Shown one piece after another: positions 20,966 to 31,979 of a stretch of DNA of 64,000 nt. The position numbers and the translations under genes are program-made. This stretch comes from Macrosoma leucophasiata (Eukaryota > Arthropoda > Insecta > Lepidoptera > Hedylidae): the NCBI GenBank assembly GCA_036365455.1, contig JAWQUS010000030.1:1612001-1676000 (forward strand), read 5' to 3'. Below the pieces are notes generated by a model, which saw nothing but the letters and a program-made list of their open reading frames with translations, was not told where the DNA came from and did not search any database. Numbering within the stretch: the first letter of the stretch is position 1; every line of letters begins with the position of its first letter.

Positions 20966-21259
20966 ATTTTATTTAACGAAAAATGGAAAAAAAAATTTGA
21001 CTTCAGGCGAGACTTGAACTCGCGGCCTACTGGGAATCTAGTCCAGCCGCTCTTCCAATTGAGCTACTGAAGCCCTGCCCGATTTGTCAAATCTTTCCTT
21101 CACATTTATTGCATTGCTTTATGGTAGTAGCAGCGCCATCTATTGCCCACTATGCTAGTTAGGCAACCGATATAATTCCATTCAATTAAAATTTCCATTT
21201 TTCGTTAAATAAAATATATTTCACAAGCATGTGTTAATGCGAAATAATATAAAACAATT
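20966..21259 (-). mobile_element. T1 tRNA-like unit with 11-bp target duplication
   Basis: 294 bp, flanked by AAAATTGGAGT at 20955-20965 and 21260-21270, so this is a clean insertion. It holds inverted segments built on TATTTAACGAAAAATGG (left) and CCATTTTTCGTTAAATA (right). The tRNA-like core is at 21000-21073. Confidence 0.8.
21000..21073 (-). pseudogene. tRNA-like core of T1
   Basis: Same core as at 12717-12790, with one change in the acceptor end (CTGAAGC on the plus strand) and TTGAACTCGC in the T arm complement. Part of a mobile unit, so probably not a functional tRNA. Confidence 0.6.
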
Positions 21260-21761
21260 AAAATTGGAGTGTCTGTTCGTAATATTAAAAAAAAAACGCT
21301 TTTTACTAAATGCATATGTGTGTAACACGGTATATATACCAAAACAACATTTTTTACATTGTCTGTTTGGCGGGGCTAATCTTGGGAACGGCTGGACCGA
21401 TTTTGACGGGACATTTTTATCTCCATACATCCATCCATCCATACATACAAATAAGTAGAATTCGAGTGTATCCGACTTTGACGGGACTTCCACGGGTAGG
21501 TAGGTAGCTGATGTAATAAGGAGTATGTTAGGCTACTTTTATCACTATACATCCATACATACATACATACTTACATACAAATAAGTAGAATTTTAGTGTC
21601 TCCGATTTCGACGGGACTTTCACTGGCAGATAGCTGATGTAATAAGGAGTAACTTAGGCTACTTTTATACTAGCTGCGCCCACGACTTTGTCCGGGTAGA
21701 TACTGAACAATCATATTTTTTCTCACGTGGACGAAATCGCGGGCAAAGCTAGTATGTAATA

Positions 21762-22240
21762 TTCCAAAAGGTATGAATGATTGTTCAAAGTTTACAATTG
21801 AAATGTGCAATTGTGCACTTTGAATCGGATTCACTTAAAATATATTTTATCGTCGTCATGTAATTTAATGTACAAATTGCTCTCACTCGTACTTTGAATT
21901 AAGCCGTAGACTAAACAGGTAATAATTTATGCTAATCACATTAAGCGAGGATTACGTCGTTAAGTCGTACGTATGGTTCCAAATTTTGCTAAAGAACTTG
22001 TGAACGCGCGATCTCACTTGAACTCGTTCATATTTTTCAAGATCTTGCAATCCTTCTTATTTGAGATAGAACTTTAGTGATAGGTTATTTTACTGGTCAT
22101 ACAATTTTATTGATGGGTATGTATTACATGATCGACTAGCTACTAAATGGGAACGGAATAGATTTGAACACTACCAGTATTCAACGCGATGAAATAGAGT
22201 TACCTAGATAATTATATTTTGTACTGTCTGTGTCCGCGAC
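21762..22240. other. AT-rich intergenic DNA, nothing recognised
   Basis: No coding frame, RNA gene or family match seen. Confidence 0.45.
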
Positions 22241-22375
22241 TTTATTTATTTATTTATTTTTATACTTTATTGTACACCAATACATTAAAGAGACAACAAA
22301 ATAGAAGAAATAGACGATACAAAAGGCGGTCTTATCACAAAACTGCAATATCTTCCAGACAACCTTTGGGTTTAG
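22241..22375 (-). mobile_element. LINE-Z 3' end
   Basis: Minus-strand tail (TTTATTTATTTATT at the left) with GTACACCAATACATT and GGCGGTCTTATC, the complement of the 3' end seen at 20191-20312. Confidence 0.65.
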
Positions 22376-22475
22376 GAAACTGTGTAAATTAGAATATTAG
22401 GGGTGTACTAATGCAAGTAAATTTAAAATTATAGCTTACAAAGAAAAAAAAATTAAAATAATAAAAATAATAAAG

Positions 22476-23177
22476 AGAACTGGGCTCCGCCTCGTCCGCC
22501 ACACAGAGGTACGGCCGGACAGAGCATCAGGTCTCTCACCTCTGGCTTGCCTTCATTGGCCGGTCAGAGTGGGGCGCTAGAGGTATGGCATTTGCAGAAA
22601 TTTAGATAATAGGCTGTTGTCTAAATTTCTGAAAGAGCCATACACTCGGGGGTGGAAGTGTCTAAAGGCATAATAGCGGGGAAGCCCGCTCCGAGCTCGA
22701 GATTACTCGCTCGTGATGGTGAAACCGGGGCCACACCTCTCGACACCCCCAGCCTCTCTCAACAGTGTTGCCCCCTGTCGACCATCGGGTTGGCTGTTTG
22801 GGGGGCCCACCAAGGAGAGGCGAGTCACCACCTGCCTAAAGTAGGATTCGATAATGTGAGATGTTGAATATAGGCAGGTGCCGGATCTCACTCCATAGGC
22901 CCAGCCAGCTAGTCCCCCCAGTTCACCCACATAGCCCAAAGTTTGGCAAATCACTTTTCATTACAATAGTCCCATTATATTCTGCGGAGTCTGTCTGTGT
23001 CTGTATTAACTATTGATGCAGTCAGAGAGAGGTCCCGCCGAATATAACCCATTACAAAGTAGATCAAAATTCTCGAAAGGGCCTCTACGTGTTGGACCCC
23101 CCATGTCCCCGCGCAAGCCTGACAAAGGTCCGGGGTTCAAATTGGACCCCGTGCTGACGAGAGACAAAATAATAATA
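22476..23177 (+). mobile_element. GC-rich retroelement fragment, class uncertain
   Basis: About 700 bp, much richer in GC than its flanks, ending in an AATAATAATA tail. Contains CACTCGGGGGTGG, GAAACCGGGGCCAC and TAGCCCAAAGTTTGG. A hairpin CAGAAATTTAGA/TCTAAATTTCTG lies near 22590-22632. I recall it as a common lepidopteran repeat but cannot name the family. Small frames inside are not genes. Confidence 0.5.
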
Positions 23178-23329
23178 GGTAACTTTTAGGTGATCAGGAC
23201 TTAACTCGACAAGGGAAAGATCTGGGCGACGTAATGATCGTAAAGTCGTTTTTTGAACGTTACGACTGAATTAGCTTGTCGAATTTCAACAGGAAGCAAG
23301 TTCCATAGGCGGATAGCTTCCACCGACTT

Positions 23330-23395
23330 CATCCACGTGAGAAAAAATATGATTGTTCAGTATCTACCCGGACGAAGTCGTGGGCGCAGCTAGTC
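23330..23395 (+). mobile_element. Helitron-like 3' end
   Basis: CCACGTGAGAAAAAATATG ... ATCTACCCGGACGAAGTC then GTGGGCGCAGCTAGT: the same end sequence as in the 21.7-kb and 59.2-kb copies. Confidence 0.45.
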
Positions 23396-23612
23396 GGAAA
23401 TAAAGGAATAGCATCGCACGATATAGTCCGAAACATTATTTTTTTAAATTGATCAGACAATTTCATTGCTTTTTCGTGTTTCAGGATAGAGATTTAAGAA
23501 GAAGGCACCTATAAGTACGTGACTTAATTCTTAAAAATAGGTTTATTGCTAAAATTTAAGAACTACCAACTTACCTACATCAGTTTTTATTAGAAGTCCT
23601 TTACTGCAGTAC

Positions 23613-23833
23613 CTATTTTTTTATACGCTTACACTCACACACACACTACAGCCCCAAAGTAGGTATAAACCTGTGTCGTGGGTGCCGTTGTACACATACA
23701 ACACATACACAAACACCCAGACCCGAAACAAATATCTTTAGACCATACAAATATTAGTCCCGGTGAGGGGATCGAACCCGCGACCCCTCAAATAAAACGG
23801 TCATCTCACACCGCTTGACTAACCGGGTCGTCA
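23613..23833 (-). mobile_element. SINE-C copy
   Basis: Minus-strand copy: ACGCTTACACTCACAC tail side, GACCCGAAACAAATATC in the middle, GGGGATCGAACCCGCG box B complement and AACCGGGTCGTC head. Confidence 0.85.
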
Positions 23834-23896
23834 ACATATTGACTTGTCATAATAATTGTAAACTACTGCTGTATTCGTTTGGCTCTATAACTTTCA

Positions 23897-24184
23897 CTGG
23901 TGGTAGTGCTCCAGTGACGGAGCTCGCGGGCGTAGGCACCACCGGATTACCTAATTTACTTGCCGCTAAATGGTAGTGTTCAGCACTATCGTGTTCCGGT
24001 CAGGTGGTAATGTACGGCCCTGTAATTTCCGGCACAGAGGCATAACACCTTAGGCCTCAGGGGTGGTAACGCATCTGCATTTTGGACTTGGTCTTCATGT
24101 GGGTGTCTATAGGCTGCAGTCATCACTTAACATCAATGTGAATTGCATGCTTGTTTGCCACTTCCGTTACATAAAAAAAAATAA
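23897..24184 (+). mobile_element. SINE-A, full-length copy
   Basis: Complete young-form copy from CTGGTGGTAGTGCTCC to an A-rich tail that runs on as AAATAAATAAATA. Confidence 0.88.
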
Positions 24185-24374
24185 AAATAAATAAATAACA
24201 GTTTATATCATTTGCTATAGGACGAGTAAATGTTTTGTCTAAGCCCGATCATCAACATACCACACCATTTTTGGATAGCCATGTTGGTACCTCTGACATA
24301 AAGAACTCTAGTTCTACAGCATTACTTTATACTGTATGCATGTTAGTAGGTATCTGTAATACGACAGCAGATCA

Positions 24375-24620
24375 ATTTTTTTAATGTAATGGAAGTGGCA
24401 TACAATCATGCAGTTCACATTGATGTTAAGTGATGACTGCAGCCTTTAGACACCCACATGAAGACCAAGGCCAAAATGCAGATGCGTTACCACTCCTGAG
24501 GCCTAAGGTGTTATGCCTCTGTGCCGAAAATTACAGGGCCGTACATTACCACCCGACCGGAACACGATAGTGCTGAACACTACCATTTAGCGGCAAGTAA
24601 ATTAGGTAATGCAATGGTGC
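24375..24620 (-). mobile_element. SINE-A, 5'-truncated
   Basis: Minus-strand copy from its tail (TTTTTTTAATGTAATGG) to GTAATGCAATGGTGC. The first 40 or so bases of the head are missing. Confidence 0.85.
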
Positions 24621-24993
24621 GAAAATATTAACGAAATAAAGTTCCTTCACTTTTATTTACCTACATACCAATCGTCGCTCAAAAAAGTAAAAGCAACAAA
24701 AAAAAAAAGGTTTTGATTCTGCGCAAAAAGCGGTCTAAAGTAGTGCAACGGATCACGAACTAATTCGGTCTGAATTCACTCGCCCGTTAAATAGTGATTA
24801 ATGAACACGTCCTCTGAATATGGATTTTGAATTTTGCAATTAAAAAGCAATTTGATGGACTCCCTTTTTCAGAAATATTAGATGGAATGATGGATCTAAG
24901 ATTGTCAGATTAAAGATCGAGATCATAGAGATTGAGTAAGGTTGTGTTGTTGAATCAACTGTTATTTGCTAGTTAACTGAATTTGTTGTAAAA

Positions 24994-25314
24994 AACGTAA
25001 CTTCACGCCTGTAATCCTCGAAGGGGTAGGCAGAGGTAAATGCATGCATTCAAGCATACATGCAAACACCCACGATTCGCCGGTTACGTTTTTGGCCCAT
25101 GTAACAGGTGGCGAGCCTGTTGACATCTCCGGGCACATTACCAAACTTCAAGGTACTGGGAAATTTCCAGAAAATGGAAAAATCCCAATAGAACCAGAGA
25201 TAATGGACTTTACACCATCATCTCTGATAACCCCCTTCCCGGGAATCGAACCCAGGACCTCAGCGTAGTAGTAGTGGCCTGCTACCACTAGGCTACCGAG
25301 GCAGTTCAATTATT
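24994..25314 (-). mobile_element. SINE-B, full length
   Basis: Minus-strand copy from AACTTCACGCCTGTAATCC to GCTACCGAGGCAGTT. Box A and box B are intact. Two opposite small frames inside are by-products of the repeat. Confidence 0.88.
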
Positions 25315-25860
25315 CTGTTTACTTGATAATATTAGAAATATCTGATAACAAGCATTTCATCACTGATAATCAACAAATAAATGTCACACGTACAGGGTTC
25401 ATTTAAATTAGCACATCACCTCTTGCAGGCTACCACTTTTTACAAATCATGATAAATAACCCTAAACATACCTACAACAAGAGGTGTCAATGCAGATGCG
25501 TTTCTTCTTCTAGGACGTAAGCGTTCTGCCTCTGTGTCTCTAATTAGGGAGCCGTTTTTCTCTACAATCACACGAGTTCTTCACGTTGTGGTAGGTAGGT
25601 AATACTCTATTAATCTAACGGCCGGATAACAAAGCTTTTATTTTGGCGCCTGTACGTCGAACAGACCCAAAAAAACCGAACATGTAGCAACCCTCCACTA
25701 CTGTTTGATAAAGAAATTTTGGTGGAGGTAACAGTGGACGTCTTTCGGTTAGATTTTGAGTGCTTCTAAGCCACCTCGCTAACTATACCGACATGCACGA
25801 CAAGAGTAGCGCTAGTGATAAAAAGATCCTACATCACCCAGCGTATCTATATTTACATTA
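25315..25860. other. Unassigned sequence with SINE-A-like shreds
   Basis: Some words near 25490-25570 (CAGATGCGTTTC, CTGCCTCTGTG) look like a very decayed minus-strand SINE-A. Nothing else is recognised. Confidence 0.3.
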
Positions 25861-26199
25861 TTAATATTAATATTATAAAGAGGAAAACTTCGTTTGTTTG
25901 GTTGTATTGAAGAGGCTCAAAATCTACTGGACCGATTTTAAAAATTCTTTCACTATTCGAAAGCTACATTTTACACGGGTAACTATATTTTATTTTGGAA
26001 AAATAGGGTTCTATAAGATATTTGGGTTTTTCGGACACAAGGTGTAAAAAATCAACCAGAAAAGTTACTTATTTTGCTTACGCTGCCTAAATTATAAAAG
26101 ATATCGAGGAAGGCTTAAGGCTATATCTATAATCATCACGCTAAGACGAATAGGAGAGGGTAACATTGCAACCGCGCGAAGCCGGGGCGGGCCGCTAGT
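25861..26199 (+). mobile_element. Helitron-like element
   Basis: Start TATTATAAAGAGGAAAACTT, middle CTACTGGACCGATTTTAAA, then ATAGGGTTCTATAAGAT, ending GCGAAGCCGGGGCGGG then CCGCTAGT. Layout matches the abundant lepidopteran family ending CTAGT. Confidence 0.45.
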
Positions 26200-26234
26200 G
26201 TTCGCATCGGGGAAAACCTCATAAGATAGATTTA

Positions 26235-26348
26235 GGGCTCCCACACATAACTGCAAATTCGCATCGCATCGGAAATATCTGCGAGCTCGCACGATTGCAT
26301 CGCCTACTATGCGGCGTCGCATCGCATCGCAGTTTTGTGTGGTCGCCC
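26235..26348. mobile_element. 114-bp MITE with TTA duplication
   Basis: Ends GGGCTCCCACACATAACTGC and GCAGTTTTGTGTGGTCGCCC are imperfect inverted repeats, flanked by TTA at 26232-26234 and 26349-26351. An 11-bp inverted pair GTACGTGAAAT lies just right of it (26353-26363, 26403-26413). Confidence 0.65.
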
Positions 26349-26413
26349 TTAAGTACGTGAAATAAATTAATAAAAATATAAAACAAATAAATGCAAATGC
26401 GCATTTCACGTAC

Positions 26414-27222
26414 CGAATTACATTAATATCATAAATACCGCTCTCGATGTGTCTGTGTGTGTCGTGGTAGATAGTAAATACCTACCTACCACTATTATCG
26501 CGTCACGTGCTGCACGCGTATTCAGTGTAGCGTGATGTGATGACAAATTATAATGCTGGTAGGGTCTCACGAATCTTTAAATGGATACAATCTGGAAATT
26601 AATTATTCACATGTTCATAAGCTTATTTAGGAACAACCTAATGCTAGTCACCGACTAAGTCTCCGTTGAGACGGCGACTAGACGGTCTCCGTTGCGACTG
26701 GCTGCCATGGTCGAAATTCAGTCTGGCGTACATTATTATTCCCTGTATCTAATTGGTATGTTCAACAATATACTGTCAATTTTTTTCTCAGTAAGTATAC
26801 AGGGTTACCTAATTGAAATTAGCGCATCAAATAAATGTCACATATACCTACAGGGTTAATTTAAAATTAGCGTATCATCTCTTGCAGGTGGCCTCTCTAC
26901 ATCAATCCCAACAACATTTGTTCTACGACTTTTTACAAATCTTTATAAATAACAAAAAAATGTTTTCAAAAGTTCAAAAGAGCCTTTGCTCCGCTGCACG
27001 TGGCGATATTTTGCTTAGGCAAGGTGCGTAACATACCTACCTACGCTCAGAGTTAATGTCAGTTCAAAGGCAAACAATTTTTTTGTTTGGAAAAACTTAA
27101 ATTTAAAATAACTATGAATTTTAAAAAGTGGTAGAACAAATGTGGTTTTGATTGATGGAGAGCGGCTTCCTGCAAGAGGTGATGCGCTAATTTCGATTAT
27201 TTATTTATTGATTAACCCTGTA
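26414..27222. other. Unassigned sequence
   Basis: Contains two similar blocks around ACAGGGTTA (26802 and 26850) and TCTTGCAGGTGG, but no identified family. A 72-codon frame at 26813-27031 shows no domain. Confidence 0.3.
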
Positions 27223-27234
27223 TATACCATAGGA

Positions 27235-27601
27235 GAAGCGCGCATGGCCCAGCGGCTGGTGTAGATCGTAAGCGATCTACTCGGTTAAGCACTACGGGCG
27301 CGGTCGGGTAGTTTTGATGGGTGACCGCTAGTGGCAAATTAAATGCGCGTTTCCGTGCTTCGGAGGGTACTTTAAGCCGTCTGTCTCGGTTGCTATCGAT
27401 GGATAGCAGACGTTAAACCTTGTCGTAGGCCTTATGGGCGGTTTGAAAACATCCGACAGCGGGTTGGCCACTAACCCTCCCACCTCCACCAATCCGCATT
27501 GGAGCAGCGTGGCGGAGTAAGCTCCAGGCCTCCCCCCAAAAAGGGGAGAGATTCGTGACCAGCAGTGGGACGTATAATGGGTTGCCATTATTATTACCTA
27601 T
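27235..27601 (+). mobile_element. SINE-5S (5S rRNA-derived SINE), full length, 12-bp target duplication
   Basis: The head includes GGTTAAGCACTACGGGCGCG and GATGGGTGACCGC, matching the internal control region of 5S rRNA (box A, intermediate element and box C). The body has GCGTTTCCGTGCTTCGG and AGCGGGTTGGCCACTAACC. The tail is CAGCAGTGGGACGTATAATG then ATT repeats. Flanked by TATACCATAGGA at 27223-27234 and 27602-27613. Confidence 0.85.
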
Positions 27602-27616
27602 TATACCATAGGACCC

Positions 27617-27737
27617 CATTGCTCATTAGTGGTGGAAAGTCTTTTCGTCACTGAAGACAGTCAACCGAATAATGGCGGTCAATCGTGCAAAAATGCAATA
27701 ACGCGGGATGGGCTGCAGTATTCCACGATTAAACGAT
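27617..27737 (+). mobile_element. SINE-D fragment
   Basis: Contains CAGTCAACCGAATAATGGCG, GCAATAACGCGGGATGGGC and CAGTATTCC, matching the middle of SINE-D at 12359-12620 and 53757-54024. Confidence 0.55.
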
Positions 27738-27986
27738 GAGAATAGTTAAATATTAGGTATACTTAGTGAACATTTTCATATTTTCCCCAAAACATTGGAT
27801 ATAATCTAAAAGAAATTATGAATTAACCCAAGTCAAGCCTTACAGTGCTTCCGCAATATATTTCGGCACAATCCAAACGCATCTGATAGCACTATTTGAA
27901 ATCGAAGCCAAATCACAGGGGCAACGGTTTGGCCTGCATCCAACAGGATTGTATTGCGTGCTGGAACGAAGATTAAATTCTACTCC

Positions 27987-28206
27987 ATTATTATTATTAA
28001 AGACTTTATTATTACAAAACGAAATAGCCCATTCATCATCACCATTTTCAACTGCAAGATGTCCATTGCTGGACTAAAGCATCTCCCTCAAAGATCCCCA
28101 CAGCGACCGATCCTGGGCTGCCCTTATCCAGCGAGTTCTCGTCCTAGCTTTATCCACCTCGTAGGGGGCCTGCTCACGCTTCTTCTTCCGGTACGCAATC
28201 GTAACT
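27987..28206 (-). mobile_element. LINE-Y, reverse-transcriptase C-terminus
   Basis: The minus strand encodes RKKKREQAPYEVDKARTRTR and WIRAAQDRSLWGSLRE, typical of the last residues of a non-LTR polymerase, then a tail with TCCAGCAATGGACATCTTG and an ATT run. 5' truncated and interrupted by a stop. Abuts an older SINE-A. Confidence 0.65.
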
Positions 28207-28368
28207 CGAGAACCCCCGTAATAACTATCACAAGAACATAACAACTTAGGTCTTAGAGGTGGCAACGTATCTACAGTTCTATTTCAGGTTTTTATGTAGA
28301 TGTCTGTAAGCTGCAGTCATCATTTAATATTGATGTGAACCACATGCATGTTTACCACCTCCGTCATA
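28207..28368 (+). mobile_element. Older SINE-A (A2) 3' half
   Basis: CCCCCGTAATAACTATCAC, CTTAGGTCTTAGAGGTGGC, GTAAGCTGCAGTCATCA and a worn tail GTTTACCACCTCCG. Confidence 0.7.
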
Positions 28369-28371
28369 AAT

Positions 28372-28590
28372 TAACTGCTTTTCTCCAACGACCATCGGTC
28401 CTTCGAGCTATGTGTCCTGTCCTACCCATGCCACTTGACGCAAGTAGTTTTGCTATTCGGTGGGCTATGTTGGCAAGTTTAGTTTTCTTACGGATTTCCA
28501 ATTTCTGATTCAATCTCGTAGGTCTCAAGGTAAAGCTGAGTATAGTTTTCTCCATTAGGTGATTTTTCCATTGCAATGTGGATCACATTA
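28372..28590 (-). mobile_element. LINE-Q, reverse-transcriptase C-terminal fragment
   Basis: The minus strand encodes NQKLEIRKKTKLANIAHRIA then GRTGHIARRTDGRW, which resembles the post-polymerase region of lepidopteran LINEs (IAHRI...W.GHI.RR.D.RW). A frameshift is likely around the WQWAGHI position. Confidence 0.6.
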
Positions 28591-28920
28591 CACTGCAAAA
28601 ATAAAAAAAGAACTCCTGGTAGAGTTTCACTTACAAATGTTGTATGGTTAATAACTTCAATTACAATCTTCTACAAATATTTGGGACACCCTTTGATAGC
28701 TGAGATCTCTCTCGTCTCAGATGCGAGTGACACGTTCTATTAATTAATCTTGGGCGACAAAATGATGAACCGGACAGAGAGCATTTCGGCATCGTCGCAA
28801 GCTCCTTGAAACTAGTCAAGAACGAATTAGACAAGGACACGATGGATTCTGAAAATCTTTTTCATAGGCATGGTGAATTAAAATGCCGTAATGTTAAGAT
28901 TATAAATTATGTTGTTAAGG

Positions 28921-29003
28921 TTGACTGGTAGAGAATGCCCTATGGCATTAAGTCCGCCTTATATACTAGGTGCATTAAAGTTTAAATAAATAAATAAATA
29001 AAT
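28921..29003 (+). mobile_element. LINE 3' end with AAATAAATA tail
   Basis: TAGAGAATGCCCTATGGCAT, TTAAGTCCGCCTTATA and GTGCATTAAAGTTTAAATAA-type tail, a common lepidopteran LINE 3' end. Confidence 0.6.
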
Positions 29004-29496
29004 GTTGCTAGAGTCTGCCAGAACATGTATCAAACGAATCTAACAAAATAAAAAAGACGTGTGGCACTCGGAGACTGGCGCGGTAAAGCTATTGCATAAC
29101 ATATTTTATCAACGTGTAATTATAATTATTTATTTATTTTATTTATGCAGTATTTTTTTCCTTTGTTTTTCTTTGATATTAATTTAACTTTTTGAGCCAA
29201 TACAACCAATGCCACCTAGAGGCAAGTTGCTGAACTAAAGAGATAAGCGTGATATTTAAAAAAAAAGTCATTTAATGTTCCGCTATTCATCGATAGATGG
29301 CAAAACTAAAAAGTATCACTGCTGTGCCGGTTGGAGTGGGGGGTGTTAGGTTATTTTCGTTACGGAATTTCTGGATTCGGTCTCCACGCTCAAGGCCCGC
29401 GATAGAAGCTATGCAATAGCTTAAAAATAAAAAATAAACACAACTACTATGAAACTTTTAGACGTATATTTTTAGGTCAAGTGACAAGTTCAAGAT
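29004..29496. other. AT-rich intergenic DNA, nothing recognised
   Basis: No coding or repeat assignment possible by eye. Confidence 0.4.
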
Positions 29497-29955
29497 ACCG
29501 GCCAAATGCGTGTCGGGCCACGCACAATGTAAGGTTCCGTTTTTGAAGTGGATACATTTTATATGATTATCACTCGTAATTTGAAGAGCCTACTTAGCTA
29601 TGATAGTTTTACTTTTACTTTCATTGTAAGTAGGTACTATTATTAAGTTTAGAGCAGGCAGAGACGGTATGGGATACTTGACTCTATTGGGATTTTAATG
29701 TTTAATATTTTACAAACAGTTCCATTAATGAGGAATGGTTTCTCAAAATTCGCAAAAAACATTCAGCCTCAGTATACGTGTGGAGGTACACTGTTTTTTT
29801 TTAAATTTTGTTTCAACATTTTGTCGGCGTGACTAATATGTAAGTATATTCATGTAAAATAACAACTTTCTAGTACTGAAAGCCTCTGAGCTAGGCTGCG
29901 GACAGATGGGTACGGACAGACATAGTAAAAATATAAGGGTTCTTCGTAAGCTAAG
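29497..29955. mobile_element. MITE-like element (GCCAAATGCG / GGTTCCG type), uncertain
   Basis: Starts ACCGGCCAAATGCGTGTCGG and TAAGGTTCCGTTTTTG, ends near GACAGATGGGTACGGACAG and AAGGGTTCTTCG. This resembles a dispersed lepidopteran element. Boundaries are not proven. Confidence 0.3.
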
Positions 29956-30286
29956 ACTAAAACGAAATACCCTAGGAAAAAACAAAATTCTTAGTACCAG
30001 TTTATTTTGTTTTATTCAATTTTTGTATTACCTTGCTAGTGCGAAAATAGTGTGAAAATGTCAAGTGTCTACATATCAATTTATTAAGGATGGTACATGC
30101 CGCCTTGTACAAATGGACTGAAAGATGGAATGGAGAGATTGGACAGGAGACTGATTCTACGTATAAACACAGTACAATTTAAAATATTGTCAATATTTAT
30201 GCCTCCGATTTATTACAATCACTAAACAGTCATGTTTTTTGCTAAATTAAACATGATTGGGGAATCCAGGGTTATAGTACGGTATT
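29956..30286. other. AT-rich intergenic DNA, nothing recognised
   Basis: No feature supported. Confidence 0.4.
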
Positions 30287-30470
30287 GTAGCATCCATTAC
30301 ATAAGGTGCCACCTAGTGGAACACTGAAGAAAACCACAATGTACTTATCTAATAGAGAAGATGGCGTAGGCGTGACCGAGATGAATCGCACATACAAAGT
30401 TTTCGCAAGAGTTGCCCTATATGCAAATATAATCTTTAGTAAGATGTATATACTCTCACGATTTAAAAAA
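30287..30470 (+). mobile_element. MITE-L copy
   Basis: Matches 53575-53752 in reverse orientation: AGCATCCATTACATAAGGTG, CCACCTAGTGGAACACTGA, AAGATGGCGT, ATCGCACATAC and CAAGAGTTGCC are shared. Function unknown, non-coding. Confidence 0.6.
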
Positions 30471-31124
30471 ACCAAAGAACCCACTACCGTGCACACTGGA
30501 CATTGGAATATTAAAGTCTAAATCAGTAGCCTGTCCCCATTCCATCGTTCAGTCCATCCGTCTGTACAGGGCTACTTTTACTGTAGGAAAGTGAGTTAAA
30601 AATACATATTTTATATACCAGGAAATGCTCAAAATGTTCTCTAGATAATATTTATGAAGTCAGTTAATAAAATCTGTTATACCACGTACTTTTTTCAAAT
30701 TTCTGTACAAATAAATGTTTATAACTCGCCATGATTTATATTCATAGCCTAGTTTCAGTTGTCTATGCATGCACTCGGTGTTCCGCAGTGAAACTAAGAA
30801 GTAAGCGATGACTTAGCAGAAGCTATAGCCCTGCACTTGGACGGTAAAAACTAGTTCACACAACTTTTATTCGATTTCGTATACAGTTGAACTCCGATTT
30901 CGAGTTTTCTAAATTCCTTTTTGATAGTGCTGTCTCATCCAACGCTCAATGATTTAGATACTTGTTATAAGAACCGTGACTCTAATCTGTAGGTTATTTT
31001 AATAGATAATGATTTTATAGTTCCAGTTGTTATGTTGTTTCGATTCACTATAAAAATAGATATTGAATTGAAACACGCGCTTGTAATACTATAGATAGAC
31101 AATCGTAAAGTATTTTTATATTCA
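30471..31124. other. AT-rich intergenic DNA, nothing recognised
   Basis: No coding frame or family match seen. Confidence 0.4.
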
Positions 31125-31208
31125 CTGGTGGTAGAAGACCAGTGACGGAGACCTGCCGTTAATTGTAGTGTTCAGCGCTATCGTGCACCGGTTGGGTGGA
31201 AATGTTGT
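31125..31208 (+). mobile_element. SINE-A 5' fragment with internal deletion
   Basis: CACTGGTGGTAGAAGACCAG, then CTGCCGTTAATTGTAGTGTT and a GGTTGGGTGGAAATG end. The region between head and GCCGCTAAATGG is deleted. Confidence 0.65.
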
Positions 31209-31309
31209 TTAAAGTTATTAGTCTGGGAGCCCTTTGCACACGCTTATTACCCAGTGAAACAGACTCAAGGCGAGCTGTCATCATGCGTCCAATAAAATAA
31301 AGGTTATAA

Positions 31310-31442
31310 CCCTTTTATTCATAAACGTACATTTGTTACGTTTTATCTGTAGTATGCTTTGTCATTGGCAGTTGCCAGGATAGAAAAAGACAAAGGAGAG
31401 ATTAGCAACACTTTAGCTAAAATACGTTTATGAATAAGGGGG
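31310..31442. mobile_element. MITE-F, foldback copy
   Basis: CCCTTTTATTCATAAACGTA at the left and ATACGTTTATGAATAAGGG at the right are inverted. The interior matches the copy at 12134-12279. Confidence 0.75.
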
Positions 31443-31979
31443 TAAGTATTTTTTTTTAAACCCGGAAACCTTGCTATAGAAAATAGGATTCTACGGATAC
31501 TTATAGAATCGCTTATGTAAACAGACGGTTTTGCTGTAATTTACGTAACCATTTTAAGAAGGGATGTTATGGAGATCCGTAACAGTAACCGTAGTATCAA
31601 ATATCCGAAATATTTCTCTGTCTATAACCGTTACCGAAACCAAAATAAAATTTTCGAACTAATTCGGATATTAGCCTGGTAAGACGTTTTATCACATTTT
31701 TTAGCAGACTAACTCTATCCGCTCTGTGCTTCATTCACTTGCACCTAAAATGCGTCTTATGTATGGTTTAATTTAGTATTTTTTAAACCTGAAAAAGAAG
31801 TAATAGATTTTTAGTTGCATATAAGTTATTTAACCATTTCCTTGGGTCTCCCTGACCAAAACTATTCTAAACTAACAGATAATCCGAAATAATTTCATAT
31901 CCGTAAATGAAACCGGCATAATGTAGGAGGAATTCTGGCCGCAGGGAGTTGTGTTCCGGAGGTTCAAGGGACAACTTCC
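31443..31979. other. Unassigned, includes TATCCG-rich sequence
   Basis: Bases 31561-31680 (GGGATGTTATGGAGATCCG, ATATCCGAAATATTTC) resemble the element around the 40.3-kb tandem array. Probably another, decayed copy. Confidence 0.35.

Larger units (their letters stand above)
20932..21761 (+). mobile_element. Helitron-like element, interrupted by a T1 unit
   Basis: Start ATACATATAAATAAAATTGG, middle GGACCGATTTTGACGGGAC (repeated), end CGCGGGCAAAGCTAGT. A shorter copy is at 58975-59308. The interior repeats a block from CATACATAC to AATAAGGAGTA twice. The T1 unit at 20966-21259 splits it. Confidence 0.5.

Noticed and set aside
26092..26409. 105-codon minus-strand frame
   Set aside because: It spans the 114-bp TTA-flanked MITE and a Helitron-like end.
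27235..27340. A 5S rRNA gene
   Set aside because: Only the internal control region is similar. The rest is SINE body, and the element has its own target duplication.
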